Source of the DNA: Stenotrophobium sp040387055
GTDB lineage: Bacteria > Pseudomonadota > Gammaproteobacteria > Nevskiales > Nevskiaceae
NCBI GenBank assembly: GCA_040387055.1
Contig: JAZKEM010000088.1
Coordinates: forward strand, 1-36,807
Length of the DNA stretch: 36,807 nucleotides
Direction: 5' to 3'
Part shown: piece by piece, positions 7,859 through 16,221 of the stretch
Position numbering within the stretch: the stretch's first letter is position 1
Layout of the letters: each line of letters begins with the position of its first letter
Translations under genes and position numbers: made by a program
The notes under the pieces: generated by a model
The model's input: the letters and a program-made list of their open reading frames with translations, nothing else
The model's database searches: none
What the model was told of the DNA's origin: nothing

Positions 7859-8725
7859 ATGACGTACCGAGAAAAACTGAACGACTACTGGCAGCTGACC
7901 CGCATGCATCGCCCCATCGGCATTTTTCTGCTGCTGTGGCCGACACTGTGGGCGCTGTGGATCGCGGCGGGTGGGTTTCCGTCGCCGCATGTATTGCTGG
8001 TGTTTGTGCTCGGCACGGTGCTGATGCGCTCGGCCGGTTGTGCGATCAACGATTTTGCAGATCGCGATTTTGATCCGCATGTAGCGCGTACCAAGGATCG
8101 TCCGGTGGCCGCAGGCCGCGTGAAACCAGAAGAGGCCGTGCGTCTGTTTGTGGTGCTGTCGCTAATCGCATTTGGCCTGCTGACTTCGCTCAAAGACGTC
8201 CCAACAATTTTGCTCGGCATTCCGGCTGCGATATTGGCGGGCAGTTATCCCTTTATGAAACGCTGGATCAGCATTCCGCAGGCCTATCTGGGCTTGGCGT
8301 TTTCCGCCGGCATACCGATGGCGTTTTCAGCGATTCAGCATCAGGTGCCTTGGGCCATCGTGCTGCCCTTGGTGATTGCCAACGTTTGCTGGGTCGTTGC
8401 GTACGACACGCTCTATGCGATGGTGGATCGTGAAGATGATCTGAAAATTGGTGTGAAATCTTCGGCCATTTTGTTCGGCCGACATGATCGACTGATCGTT
8501 GCCTTGCTGCATGCGACTTCACTGCTGTTACTGATTCAGCTTGGCCTCAAGGTTGAACTGGGCACAATCTATTTCGCGGGCATTGCTGTTGCCGCGTGGT
8601 TGGCCGTTTATCAGCAGTGGATCACCCGCGATCGAGATCCGCAGGCTTGCTTCCGCGCCTTCCTCAACAACAATTATTTTGGTGCGGCGATCTTTATCGG
8701 CTTGTTGCTCGATTACGGTGTTTAA
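7859..8725 (+). CDS. ubiA: 4-hydroxybenzoate octaprenyltransferase
   Basis: UbiA attaches the polyprenyl chain to 4-hydroxybenzoate in ubiquinone synthesis, in the inner membrane. The 288-residue protein starts MTYREKLNDYWQLTRMHRPIGIFLLLWPTLWALW as UbiA proteins do. It carries the first Asp-rich motif NDFADRDFDPHVARTKDRP (from N64), which binds Mg-diphosphate. The second motif, YAMVDREDDLKIGVKSSAILFG, lies after about residue 180. Eight or nine hydrophobic spans are apparent. No chorismate lyase (ubiC) is adjacent, unlike E. coli. The product supports the aerobic quinone pool used by respiration. It is divergent from the MerR gene and convergent with comF. The short region 8726-8777 holds a 6-bp palindromic stem (GCGCAA-TTGA-TTGCGC, 8756-8771) without a T run. 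Confidence 0.95.
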   Translation: MTYREKLNDYWQLTRMHRPIGIFLLLWPTLWALWIAAGGFPSPHVLLVFVLGTVLMRSAGCAINDFADRDFDPHVARTKDRPVAAGRVKPEEAVRLFVVLSLIAFGLLTSLKDVPTILLGIPAAILAGSYPFMKRWISIPQAYLGLAFSAGIPMAFSAIQHQVPWAIVLPLVIANVCWVVAYDTLYAMVDREDDLKIGVKSSAILFGRHDRLIVALLHATSLLLLIQLGLKVELGTIYFAGIAVAAWLAVYQQWITRDRDPQACFRAFLNNNYFGAAIFIGLLLDYGV

Positions 8726-8777
8726 AACCTTACATCCAATATGAGCGGCCGCATGGCGCAATTGATTGCGCAGAGGT

Positions 8778-9449
8778 CTACGGCACCCGCGCCAGCGCCC
8801 ACGCTTCAATCCTTGCAGCACCAGCCTTGCGTGCAGCGCGCGCCAACTCTGCCAGCGTTGCGCCGGTGGTCATCACATCGTCGAGCAGGGCAATGTGTTT
8901 GCCTCTGACGCTCGCATCCACCGTGAATGCATTGTGCAAATTGCGTCGGCGTTGCGCGGCGCTCAAACCAATTTGATCTGGCGTCGCACGGATTCGTTTA
9001 GCGGCGTTTGCATCGATTTTGAGTGCTAGCGTGCGTTTGAAGATTTGCGCGATTTCCAACGATTGGTTGTATCCGCGGCGCATCAGGCGATTTCGATGTA
9101 ACGGCACTGGAATGACCAATTCCGGTAGGGGCAGTGCCCGTCGCCCGAGTTTTTGCGCCATCAACTCCCCAAGTAGGCGAGCCTGCAAAAATCCGGCGTG
9201 ATACTTCACATCGTGGATCGCTTGTTGCACCGGCGCATCGAGTTCGAATGCCGCCCAAGCTGCATCAAACGGGCGCGGCTTTTTCAGGCAGCGTGAGCAC
9301 AGGCCTTTGAAGTTTTGCGGCTGTGCGCAGCCGTAGCAGGCCTGAGTAATCCACGGAAGGCTGGCGGCACAGCCCTCGCACAGGGCGATCTTTGAGGATG
9401 GGCCGCCGCAGTAGATGCAGCGCCGAGCGGGCCAAAAGTTGTCAACCAT
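8778..9449 (-). CDS. comF: ComF family phosphoribosyltransferase-like protein
   Basis: ComF proteins (GntX/YhgH in enterics) are linked to DNA uptake and use of extracellular DNA; the enzymatic role is not settled. The 223-residue product has an N-terminal zinc-binding region with four CxxC pairs: C11/C14, C24/C27, C38/C41 and C51/C54. The phosphoribosyltransferase fold follows, with the PRPP-loop motif IALLDDVMTTGATLAELARAARKAGA near the C-terminus. The ATG at 9449 gives a natural start just before the first CxxC. It is divergent from bioB across 180 bp. The comF-bioB neighbourhood recurs in gammaproteobacteria (bioH/comF near bio genes), which supports the call. Confidence 0.9.
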   Translation of the reverse strand: MVDNFWPARRCIYCGGPSSKIALCEGCAASLPWITQACYGCAQPQNFKGLCSRCLKKPRPFDAAWAAFELDAPVQQAIHDVKYHAGFLQARLLGELMAQKLGRRALPLPELVIPVPLHRNRLMRRGYNQSLEIAQIFKRTLALKIDANAAKRIRATPDQIGLSAAQRRRNLHNAFTVDASVRGKHIALLDDVMTTGATLAELARAARKAGAARIEAWALARVP

Positions 9450-9556
9450 GAATTGATTTTTGAGTTGACATAGAGCGGGAGAGTGGCAAAACTGTGAACT
9501 AATGACCCAATAGTGCCGTAGCCGCTGCCGCTTTATTGTGAGCTGATTCTGTGTTT

Positions 9557-9621
9557 ATAAGTTGCCTATTTAAATATAGGTAAATAATTAATCACAATAT
9601 ATTCACGAAGCGGTAACTTAT
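9557..9621. promoter_or_regulatory. inverted repeats upstream of bioB
   Basis: ATAAGTTGCC (9557-9566) and GGTAACTTAT (9612-9621) are inverted copies with 9 of 10 matches, 45 bp apart. Inside them a second small palindrome CCTAT-TTAAAT-ATAGG occupies 9565-9580. The tract is strongly AT-rich compared with its surroundings and ends next to the bioB start, so it is probably the bioB promoter/operator. It does not resemble the BirA operator (TTGTAAACC type) that I know from enterics. The rest of 9450-9629 holds a TTGACA (9465-9470) without a convincing partner. Confidence 0.4.
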
Positions 9622-9629
9622 ATATAGAG

Positions 9630-10721
9630 ATGATTTCGATGACTACCAGCTCCATCCGTAACGACTGGACCCGCGAAGAAGTGCAGGCCCTGTTTGATCT
9701 GCCTTTTAATGACTTGTTGTTCCAGGCGCACACGCTGCACCGCGAATACCACAAGCCGAACACGGTGCAGTTGTCGACGCTGCTCTCAATTAAGACGGGC
9801 GCTTGTCCGGAAGATTGTTCGTATTGCCCACAGTCTGTTCGTTTCGAAACAGGGCTGAAGAAAGAGCCGCTGATGGAACTCGAAGCCGTCGTCGAGGCTG
9901 CGCGCGAAGCGAAAGCCAATGGTGCGACCCGTTTCTGCATGGGCGCTGCATGGCGCGCGCCGAAAGATCGCGATCTCGACAAAATTGAAGCGATGGTTCG
10001 TGAAGTGAAATCGCTGGGCATGGAAAGCTGCATGACGCTCGGCATGCTCAAGGAAAATCAGGCGCAGCGTCTCGCCGATGCGGGCCTTGATTACTACAAC
10101 CACAATCTCGATACCTCGCCAGAGTTCTACGGCAAGATCATTACCACGCGCACTTACGAAGATCGTCTCAACACACTTGAGAACGTGCGCAAGGCCGGCA
10201 TGAAAACTTGCTGCGGCGGCATCGTCGGCATGGGTGAACAGGAAACCGATCGTGCAGAGCTGCTGCGTCAGCTCGCAACGCTGCCTGCGCATCCGGATAG
10301 CGTGCCAATTAATAATCTCGTGCAGGTTTCGGGCACGCCGCTGAAGGGTGCAGAAGAACTCAATCCGATTGAATTCGTACGCACGATTGCGGTTGCTCGC
10401 GTCATCATGCCGAAGACGCAGGTGCGTTTGTCTGCGGGTCGTACCGAGATGACGGATGAGATGCAGGCGCTGTGCTTCTTCGCTGGCGCCAACTCGATTT
10501 TCTACGGCGACAAGCTGCTCACCACGCACAATCCGCAGAACGAAAAAGATCGCGCATTGCTTAGGCGTCTTGGCATTCAGACCGAAGGCGGCAAACCGGG
10601 CAATGTGCACGGACCCGCAAAGCACGATCACGCGCATGAGCATTCGCATGCCGATGCTTGCTGCCCGCCGCCAGCAATGGCTGAAGCGCCTCATCAGCAG
10701 GCTGCCTGCTGTAACGATTAA
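9630..10721 (+). CDS. bioB: biotin synthase with His/Cys-rich tail
   Basis: BioB is the radical-SAM enzyme that inserts sulfur into dethiobiotin, the last step of biotin synthesis. The [4Fe-4S] motif CPEDCSYC uses C59, C63 and C66. The [2Fe-2S] ligands are seen in RFCMGAAWR, SCMTLGML, TCCGGIVGMG and the arginine in RLSAGRTEM. The catalytic part matches pseudomonad BioB closely. Residues 328-363 form an odd tail with six His and four Cys (two CC pairs), not part of the TIM barrel. The start could be the ATG at 9630 or at 9639 (MTTSSIRNDW); an AGAG at 9626 is better spaced for the second. The stop overlaps the bioF start by one base (TAATG). Confidence 0.96.
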   Translation: MISMTTSSIRNDWTREEVQALFDLPFNDLLFQAHTLHREYHKPNTVQLSTLLSIKTGACPEDCSYCPQSVRFETGLKKEPLMELEAVVEAAREAKANGATRFCMGAAWRAPKDRDLDKIEAMVREVKSLGMESCMTLGMLKENQAQRLADAGLDYYNHNLDTSPEFYGKIITTRTYEDRLNTLENVRKAGMKTCCGGIVGMGEQETDRAELLRQLATLPAHPDSVPINNLVQVSGTPLKGAEELNPIEFVRTIAVARVIMPKTQVRLSAGRTEMTDEMQALCFFAGANSIFYGDKLLTTHNPQNEKDRALLRRLGIQTEGGKPGNVHGPAKHDHAHEHSHADACCPPPAMAEAPHQQAACCND

Positions 10722-11890
10722 TGTCTGCGCCCGCGTCACACGTGCCGACGCTGGATCAGCGACTCGGCGCGGAGCTTGAGCGCATCCGCGAGGCGCAGCT
10801 TTATCGCGTGCGTCGCGCGGTGGATGGTGCGCATGGCGTTGCCATCACGGTGGATGGAAAGGCCTGCACCAATTTTTGTAGCAATGATTATTTGGGGCTG
10901 GCCTCAGATCCGCGCGTCGCAGAAGCCGCGCGTCAATCACTCGCGCAGACCGGTACCGGCAGTGGCGCTGCGTCCTTGGTGTCGGGTTACAACCGCGAAC
11001 ACAAGTTGCTCGAAGAAGCGTTGGCGACGTACTTAAATCGCCCGCGCGCGTTGCTGTTCTCTACCGGTTGGGCTGCAAATCTTGGCGTGCTGCGTGCGCT
11101 GTTGGGCAAAGAAGATCGACTTCTTGCGGATGAGTTGAATCACGCTTCGCTGATTGACGGTGGACGTTTGAGTGGCGCGCGCTATGTCCGCATTGCGCAT
11201 GCGGATGCACAAGCGTTTGCGCAAGAACTCGCAAAGCCGCATGCAGGCCAATCTTTGGTCGCGACTGACAGCATCTTCAGCATGGATGGCGATCTGGCGC
11301 CGCTATCCAATCTCATCGCGACGACGCAGCAGCACGGCGCAACGTTGATGGTGGATGACGCACATGGTTTTGGCGTCACCGATTGGAAACCGTCGGTTGA
11401 TGATGTGCCGGTGTACGTTGCAACGCTGGGTAAATCTTTGGGCTGTTCCGGTGCATTTGTCGCGGGCAGTGAAACGCTGATCGAATTTTTGATTCAGCGC
11501 GCGCGTAGTTGGGTTTTCTCCACAGCAACGCCACCTGCAATTGCCGCTGCTGCGCGTGAGGCTTTGCGCATCGTGGTGGCGGAGCCGCAGCGCCAACAAC
11601 ATCTGCAGCGATTGGTACAGCGCTATCGCGCTGGTGCGCAGCAGTTGGGTTTGCCATTGTCGAATTCACAAAGTGCGATTCAGCCACTGGTTGTCGGTAG
11701 TGAAGCGCGTGCCTTGCAGCTGTCGCAATTTTTAATGCAGCGCGGTTTGTGGGTAGCGGCGATACGTCCACCGACTGTGCCGCAGGGCACTGCGCGGTTA
11801 CGCATCACCTTCAGTGCTGCACACACAGAAGCGCAGGTGGATACCTTGCTGTCTCATCTGGCTGATGGATGGAAAGCCATATGCACTTGA
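10721..11890 (+). CDS. bioF: 8-amino-7-oxononanoate synthase
   Basis: BioF is a PLP enzyme that condenses L-alanine with pimeloyl-ACP (or pimeloyl-CoA) to make 8-amino-7-oxononanoate, the first ring-forming step of biotin synthesis. The 389-residue protein shows the alpha-oxoamine synthase landmarks: NDYLGLASDPRV, GTGSGAASLVSG, the VDDAHGFGV stretch and the Schiff-base lysine K238 in ATLGKSLGCSGAF. Length matches E. coli BioF (384). It is translationally coupled to bioB by a one-base overlap, and its last 10 bases overlap the next small gene. No bioC or bioH is present in the window, so the pimeloyl arm must be made by genes elsewhere. Confidence 0.95.
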   Translation: MSAPASHVPTLDQRLGAELERIREAQLYRVRRAVDGAHGVAITVDGKACTNFCSNDYLGLASDPRVAEAARQSLAQTGTGSGAASLVSGYNREHKLLEEALATYLNRPRALLFSTGWAANLGVLRALLGKEDRLLADELNHASLIDGGRLSGARYVRIAHADAQAFAQELAKPHAGQSLVATDSIFSMDGDLAPLSNLIATTQQHGATLMVDDAHGFGVTDWKPSVDDVPVYVATLGKSLGCSGAFVAGSETLIEFLIQRARSWVFSTATPPAIAAAAREALRIVVAEPQRQQHLQRLVQRYRAGAQQLGLPLSNSQSAIQPLVVGSEARALQLSQFLMQRGLWVAAIRPPTVPQGTARLRITFSAAHTEAQVDTLLSHLADGWKAICT

Positions 11891-12123
11891 TACAAATCAT
11901 TTCGCTGGCAGGCGCCGCGCTGATCCTGACGGCCTTCACCTTGCAGTTGCAGGGCAAGTGGAGCGCGCAGGATTTGCGCTATCTCGTTTGCAACGTGATT
12001 GGCGCTTTCACGCTAACGGCCGTGGCGTATATCGAACAGCAGTGGGGCTTCTTGTTGATGGAAAGTGTGTGGACGCTTGTGAGTGTTTACGGTTTGTTTA
12101 AACGCAAAGCGGTGGCGCACTGA
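11881..12123 (+). CDS. small membrane protein, CBU_0592-like
   Basis: An 80-residue protein with about three hydrophobic spans: IISLAGAALILTAFTLQL, a central YLVCNVIGAFTLTAVAYI and a third segment GFLLMESVWTLVSVYGLF. It ends in a basic KRKAVAH tail. The general pattern fits the small CBU_0592-like membrane family, of unknown function. I chose the ATG at 11881, with a GGAAAG about 3 nt upstream; another ATG at 11869 adds four residues. It overlaps the end of bioF by 10 bases, and its TGA shares a base with the bioD ATG. It is therefore built into the biotin operon and co-translated. A role in biotin or pimelate transport is speculative. Confidence 0.7.
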   Translation: MHLIQIISLAGAALILTAFTLQLQGKWSAQDLRYLVCNVIGAFTLTAVAYIEQQWGFLLMESVWTLVSVYGLFKRKAVAH

Positions 12124-12788
12124 TGCCAACGATTTTTGTCACCGGCACGGATACCGGCGTTGGTAAAACCAGAATTAGTTGTGGCTTATTGCAGCAGTTG
12201 CGTGAGCAAGGCTTGAGCGTATGCGGGTACAAGCCGGTGGCTTCGGGCTGCGAGAAAACGCCAGAAGGTTTGCGCAATGAAGATGCATTGGCGCTACAAG
12301 CGGCAGCGCAAACCAACGAAGCCTATGGATGTATTAATCCCTATGCCTTTATGCCCGCAATTGCGCCGCACCTTGCGGCCAAGGAAGTGGGCGTCAATCT
12401 CAATCTCACCCTGCTCAATCAGGCGCACGATGAACTCGCAGCGCAGTACGACTGGATTGTGGTGGAGGGTGCGGGCGGATTGCTGGTTCCACTCAATGAC
12501 GAACTGACGTTTGGTGATTGGGCGGGGCAGCGTCAATGGCCAGTGGTACTGGTTGTCGGCATGCGCTTGGGTTGCATCAATCACGCCTTGCTGTCGGCAG
12601 AGGCGATTGCGCGGCGTGGGCATTTGGCCGGATGGGTGGCTAATGTGCTGTCGTCAGATATGCCTCAGCTTGAGCAGAACATTGATGACTTGCGAGCCAG
12701 AATCGTCGCGCCTTTATTGGGAGCGGTGCCTTATGGCGGCGAGGTGCAGCTGAATCTTGATGTGTTGAGAGATCGTCTTCAGCCGTAA
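12123..12788 (+). CDS. bioD: ATP-dependent dethiobiotin synthetase
   Basis: BioD closes the ureido ring of dethiobiotin from 7,8-diaminononanoate, CO2 and ATP. The 221-residue protein starts MPTIFVTGTDTGVGKTRISC, with the P-loop GTDTGVGKT at residues 8-16. The CGYKPVASGC segment with the substrate lysine follows, then VVEGAGGLLVPLND and VVLVVGMRLGCINHALL. Length is typical (E. coli BioD1 is 225). The ATG overlaps the upstream small gene's stop (TGATG). It is the last gene of the operon. bioA is not in the window. No clear intrinsic terminator follows; an AT-rich palindrome begins three bases after the stop. Confidence 0.95.
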   Translation: MPTIFVTGTDTGVGKTRISCGLLQQLREQGLSVCGYKPVASGCEKTPEGLRNEDALALQAAAQTNEAYGCINPYAFMPAIAPHLAAKEVGVNLNLTLLNQAHDELAAQYDWIVVEGAGGLLVPLNDELTFGDWAGQRQWPVVLVVGMRLGCINHALLSAEAIARRGHLAGWVANVLSSDMPQLEQNIDDLRARIVAPLLGAVPYGGEVQLNLDVLRDRLQP

Positions 12789-12791
12789 CTT

Positions 12792-12810
12792 AATGAAAAC
12801 AGTTCTCATT
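12792..12810. promoter_or_regulatory. Fur-box-like 19-bp palindrome
   Basis: AATGAAAACAGTTCTCATT is a near-perfect palindrome, with 8 of 9 symmetric pairs around a central A. It fits the 7-1-7 Fur pattern TGA-N-AA-x / TT-N-TCA. An overlapping inverted repeat, TCATTTG (12806-12812) with CAAATGA (12823-12829), adds a third ATGA element. It lies 26 bp upstream of the candidate cox promoter. A Fur role is inferred from the pattern only. Confidence 0.4.
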
Positions 12811-12835
12811 TGGACGTTAACGCAAATGAATTGCT

Positions 12836-12865
12836 TTGCGCCTGTAGGGTGGGCTGCACTACAAT
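12836..12865 (+). promoter_or_regulatory. candidate promoter of the cox operon leader
   Basis: TTGCGC (12836-12841) and TACAAT (12860-12865) are 18 bp apart, giving a predicted start near 12872. It is the best sigma-70-like pair in the 354-bp gap between bioD and coxB. It would give coxB a 5' leader of about 270 nt. Confidence 0.45.
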
Positions 12866-12871
12866 TCCGCC

Positions 12872-13142
12872 GCTGGAAAGCCCGCCAAGGGCATCCCCCT
12901 TACCCGTTCTGATGAATAACAGTGCCCAACTCTTGAGGCGCGGCTAGAACTATACGGGTGGGGTGTTGCTGCGGGTTTGGCGTTGTGAAGTAATCAACGA
13001 CTGATCTGGCCAGCGCCAAATATGGGCTGGGGAGAGACGCGACGCAGCTGTCGCGTATTAAAGAATTATTGTCGAGGCCCGCGTGGCGCGCGGGTTTTTG
13101 CGGGTTTTAAGCCCGCCGCAGAGTGCCATTGGGAGATGCATG
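12872..13142 (+). other. structured leader or small RNA upstream of coxB
   Basis: This gene-free stretch is GC-rich and full of potential stems. Examples are ACGCGAC/GTCGCGT (13037-13056, 7 bp), CCAGC/GCTGG (around 13010-13030) and ACCCG/CGGGT across about 12902-12958. A terminator-like hairpin (13077-13099) and a second hairpin GCGGG/CCCGC (13100-13116) follow. It could be the attenuated leader of the cox operon, or a separate small RNA of about 225 nt ending at 13099. I could not match it to any RNA family I know (not 6S, SRP, tmRNA, TPP or cobalamin). No start-to-stop frame in it looks like a gene. Confidence 0.4.
13077..13099 (+). terminator. intrinsic terminator-like hairpin 44 bp before coxB
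   Basis: CCCGCG (13078-13083) pairs with CGCGGG (13089-13094) over a 5-base loop, followed directly by five T (13095-13099). The next hairpin (GCGGG at 13100-13104 with CCCGC at 13112-13116) can compete, because CCCGC at 13078 can also pair with GCGGG at 13100. That is the usual arrangement of a conditional terminator. Confidence 0.55.
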
Positions 13143-14351
13143 ATGTTGAGCAAAAGTGGACTTCGGGGATGGTTGGCGCGCAGCGCCGCATTGATGACGT
13201 TGTGGTCCCTCGCAAGTGAGGCAGTGGCCTTCACTGGCGAAAAGTGGAACATGACGCAGGGTGTAACTGCGATCAGTCATGAGGTCTACAAATTGCACAT
13301 GGCAGCGTTCTACGTCTGCTGTGTCATCGGCTTGGTCGTGTTTGGCGCGATCATTTACTCGATCATCAATCACCGCCGCTCGAAGCATCCGAAGCCGGCT
13401 GATTTCCATGAATCGACGCTCGTTGAAATCATCTGGACGGCGATTCCTTTCGTCATCCTGATCGGCCTGGCGATTCCTGCCGCCGGTACGCTGATCAAGA
13501 TGGAAGATACGCGTAACTCTGATATGACGGTCAAGGTCACTGGCTTCCAGTGGAAATGGCAGTACGAATATCTCGGCGAAGGTGTGAGCTTCTATTCCAC
13601 GCTCTCGACTGAATCCAATGTTGCCCGTCAGCTCGGTTCAGGCATCGACGTCAACAAAGTTCCTAACTATCTGGTCGACGTCGACAACGAACTGGTTCTG
13701 CCTGTCGGCAAGAAAATCCGTTTCGTCATCACCGCCAACGACGTGATTCACGCGTGGTGGGTACCAGCACTGGCGATCAAGAAAGACGCTATCCCTGGTT
13801 ACGTGAACGAAGTCTGGACCAAGATCGACGTCCCCGGTACCTACCGTGGCGTTTGCGCTGAACTCTGCGGTCGCGATCATGGCTTCATGCCAATCGTGGT
13901 TCGCGCTGTTTCAGAAGCTGAGTACAAAACTTGGCTCGAAGGTAAGAAGAAAGGCGCTGGCGTTGAAGTCGCTCCAGCCGCTGCTACTCCGGTTGCTGCT
14001 CCTGCAGCCGAAGCCGCTCTTCCAGTCGCCGCTCCTGCTGCCGCTAAAGAGCTGAGCAAGGACGAACTGGTTGCAGCTGGCGCAAAGGTTTACACCGCGA
14101 ACTGCTCAGCTTGCCATCAGGCAAACGGCGAAGGCCTGCCACCGAACTTCCCTTCTCTCAAGGGCAGCAAGGTTGCCAATGGTTCAGCTGATGCGCACAT
14201 CAAGCAGGTTGTGAACGGCAAGGGCTTGATGCCCCCGTTCAAGCAACTCTCTGATGAAGACGTTGCAGCAGTCGTCAGCTATACGCGTACGTCGTGGGGC
14301 AACAAAGGTGGCGCCGTTACGGTTGCCGCTGTTGCCGCTGCACGCAAGTAA
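13143..14351 (+). CDS. coxB: cytochrome c oxidase subunit II with fused cytochrome c domain
   Basis: CoxB takes electrons from cytochrome c into the CuA centre of the aa3/caa3 oxidase. The 402-residue protein has a signal-like hydrophobic N-terminus, two membrane spans (about 50-75 and 95-120) and the CuA domain with H203, C238, C242, H246 and M249 (CAELCGRDHGFM). An Ala/Pro-rich linker (about 275-305) joins a C-terminal cytochrome c with CSACH (C321, C324, H325) and a likely axial M363 in GKGLMPPF. This makes it a caa3-type subunit II. I chose the ATG at 13143 because GGGAG (13131-13135) is 7 nt upstream; the ATG at 13140 is also possible. coxA follows 25 bp later. Confidence 0.95.
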   Translation: MLSKSGLRGWLARSAALMTLWSLASEAVAFTGEKWNMTQGVTAISHEVYKLHMAAFYVCCVIGLVVFGAIIYSIINHRRSKHPKPADFHESTLVEIIWTAIPFVILIGLAIPAAGTLIKMEDTRNSDMTVKVTGFQWKWQYEYLGEGVSFYSTLSTESNVARQLGSGIDVNKVPNYLVDVDNELVLPVGKKIRFVITANDVIHAWWVPALAIKKDAIPGYVNEVWTKIDVPGTYRGVCAELCGRDHGFMPIVVRAVSEAEYKTWLEGKKKGAGVEVAPAAATPVAAPAAEAALPVAAPAAAKELSKDELVAAGAKVYTANCSACHQANGEGLPPNFPSLKGSKVANGSADAHIKQVVNGKGLMPPFKQLSDEDVAAVVSYTRTSWGNKGGAVTVAAVAAARK

Positions 14352-14376
14352 AGAACAGTAAGGTTTAGGAGTAGCC

Positions 14377-16017
<1,641 letters not shown>

Positions 16018-16033
16018 TCCGACTTCAATCTGT

Positions 16034-16059
16034 CCCTGCGCTACTCAAGTAGCGCAGGG
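16034..16059 (+). other. strong intraoperonic hairpin after coxA
   Basis: CCCTGCGCTAC (16034-16044) and GTAGCGCAGGG (16049-16059) form a perfect 11-bp stem over a TCAA tetraloop. No T run follows, so it is not a standard terminator. Its place between coxA and the assembly genes suggests a 3' stabilising or processing element that keeps coxBA mRNA more abundant than ctaG mRNA. Confidence 0.6.
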
Positions 16060-16080
16060 CATTTGAGTAGAGACAGACAC

Positions 16081-16221
16081 ATGACGACATCCGTAAAGCA
16101 GGGCTCCAAGACGGTAATGACTCCGGAACTGGCTAAGCGCAATGTCATTGTCGCGCTGGTTCATCTTGCGATTGTTCTCGGTATTCTCGGCGCCTTTGTT
16201 TGGTCCGTTAGCCACCGCTAA
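16081..16221 (+). CDS. 46-residue cytochrome oxidase small assembly-type protein
   Basis: A short gene with product MTTSVKQGSKTVMTPELAKR followed by one hydrophobic span (NVIVALVHLAIVLGILGAFV) and WSVSHR. A tiny single-span protein at this place, between coxA and ctaG, is typical of gammaproteobacterial cox loci and is usually annotated as a cytochrome oxidase small assembly protein. The length, the single span and the position support this; the molecular role is unknown. Its TAA shares a base with the ctaG ATG (TAATG), so the two are co-translated. A strong ribosome binding site is not obvious (GAG at 16065). Confidence rests mainly on context and coupling. Confidence 0.75.
   Translation: MTTSVKQGSKTVMTPELAKRNVIVALVHLAIVLGILGAFVWSVSHR

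Noticed and set aside
9465..9470. TTGACA as a -35 box for bioB
   Set aside because: No TATAAT-like hexamer at 15-19 bp and it is 160 bp from the gene.
9786..10739. 317-residue open frame on the minus strand across bioB
   Set aside because: It is antisense to the highly conserved bioB coding region and has no family features or ribosome binding site.
12909..12916. CTGATGA in the cox leader, as in a hammerhead ribozyme core
   Set aside because: There is no matching GAAA core element or cleavage-site stem in the right order.
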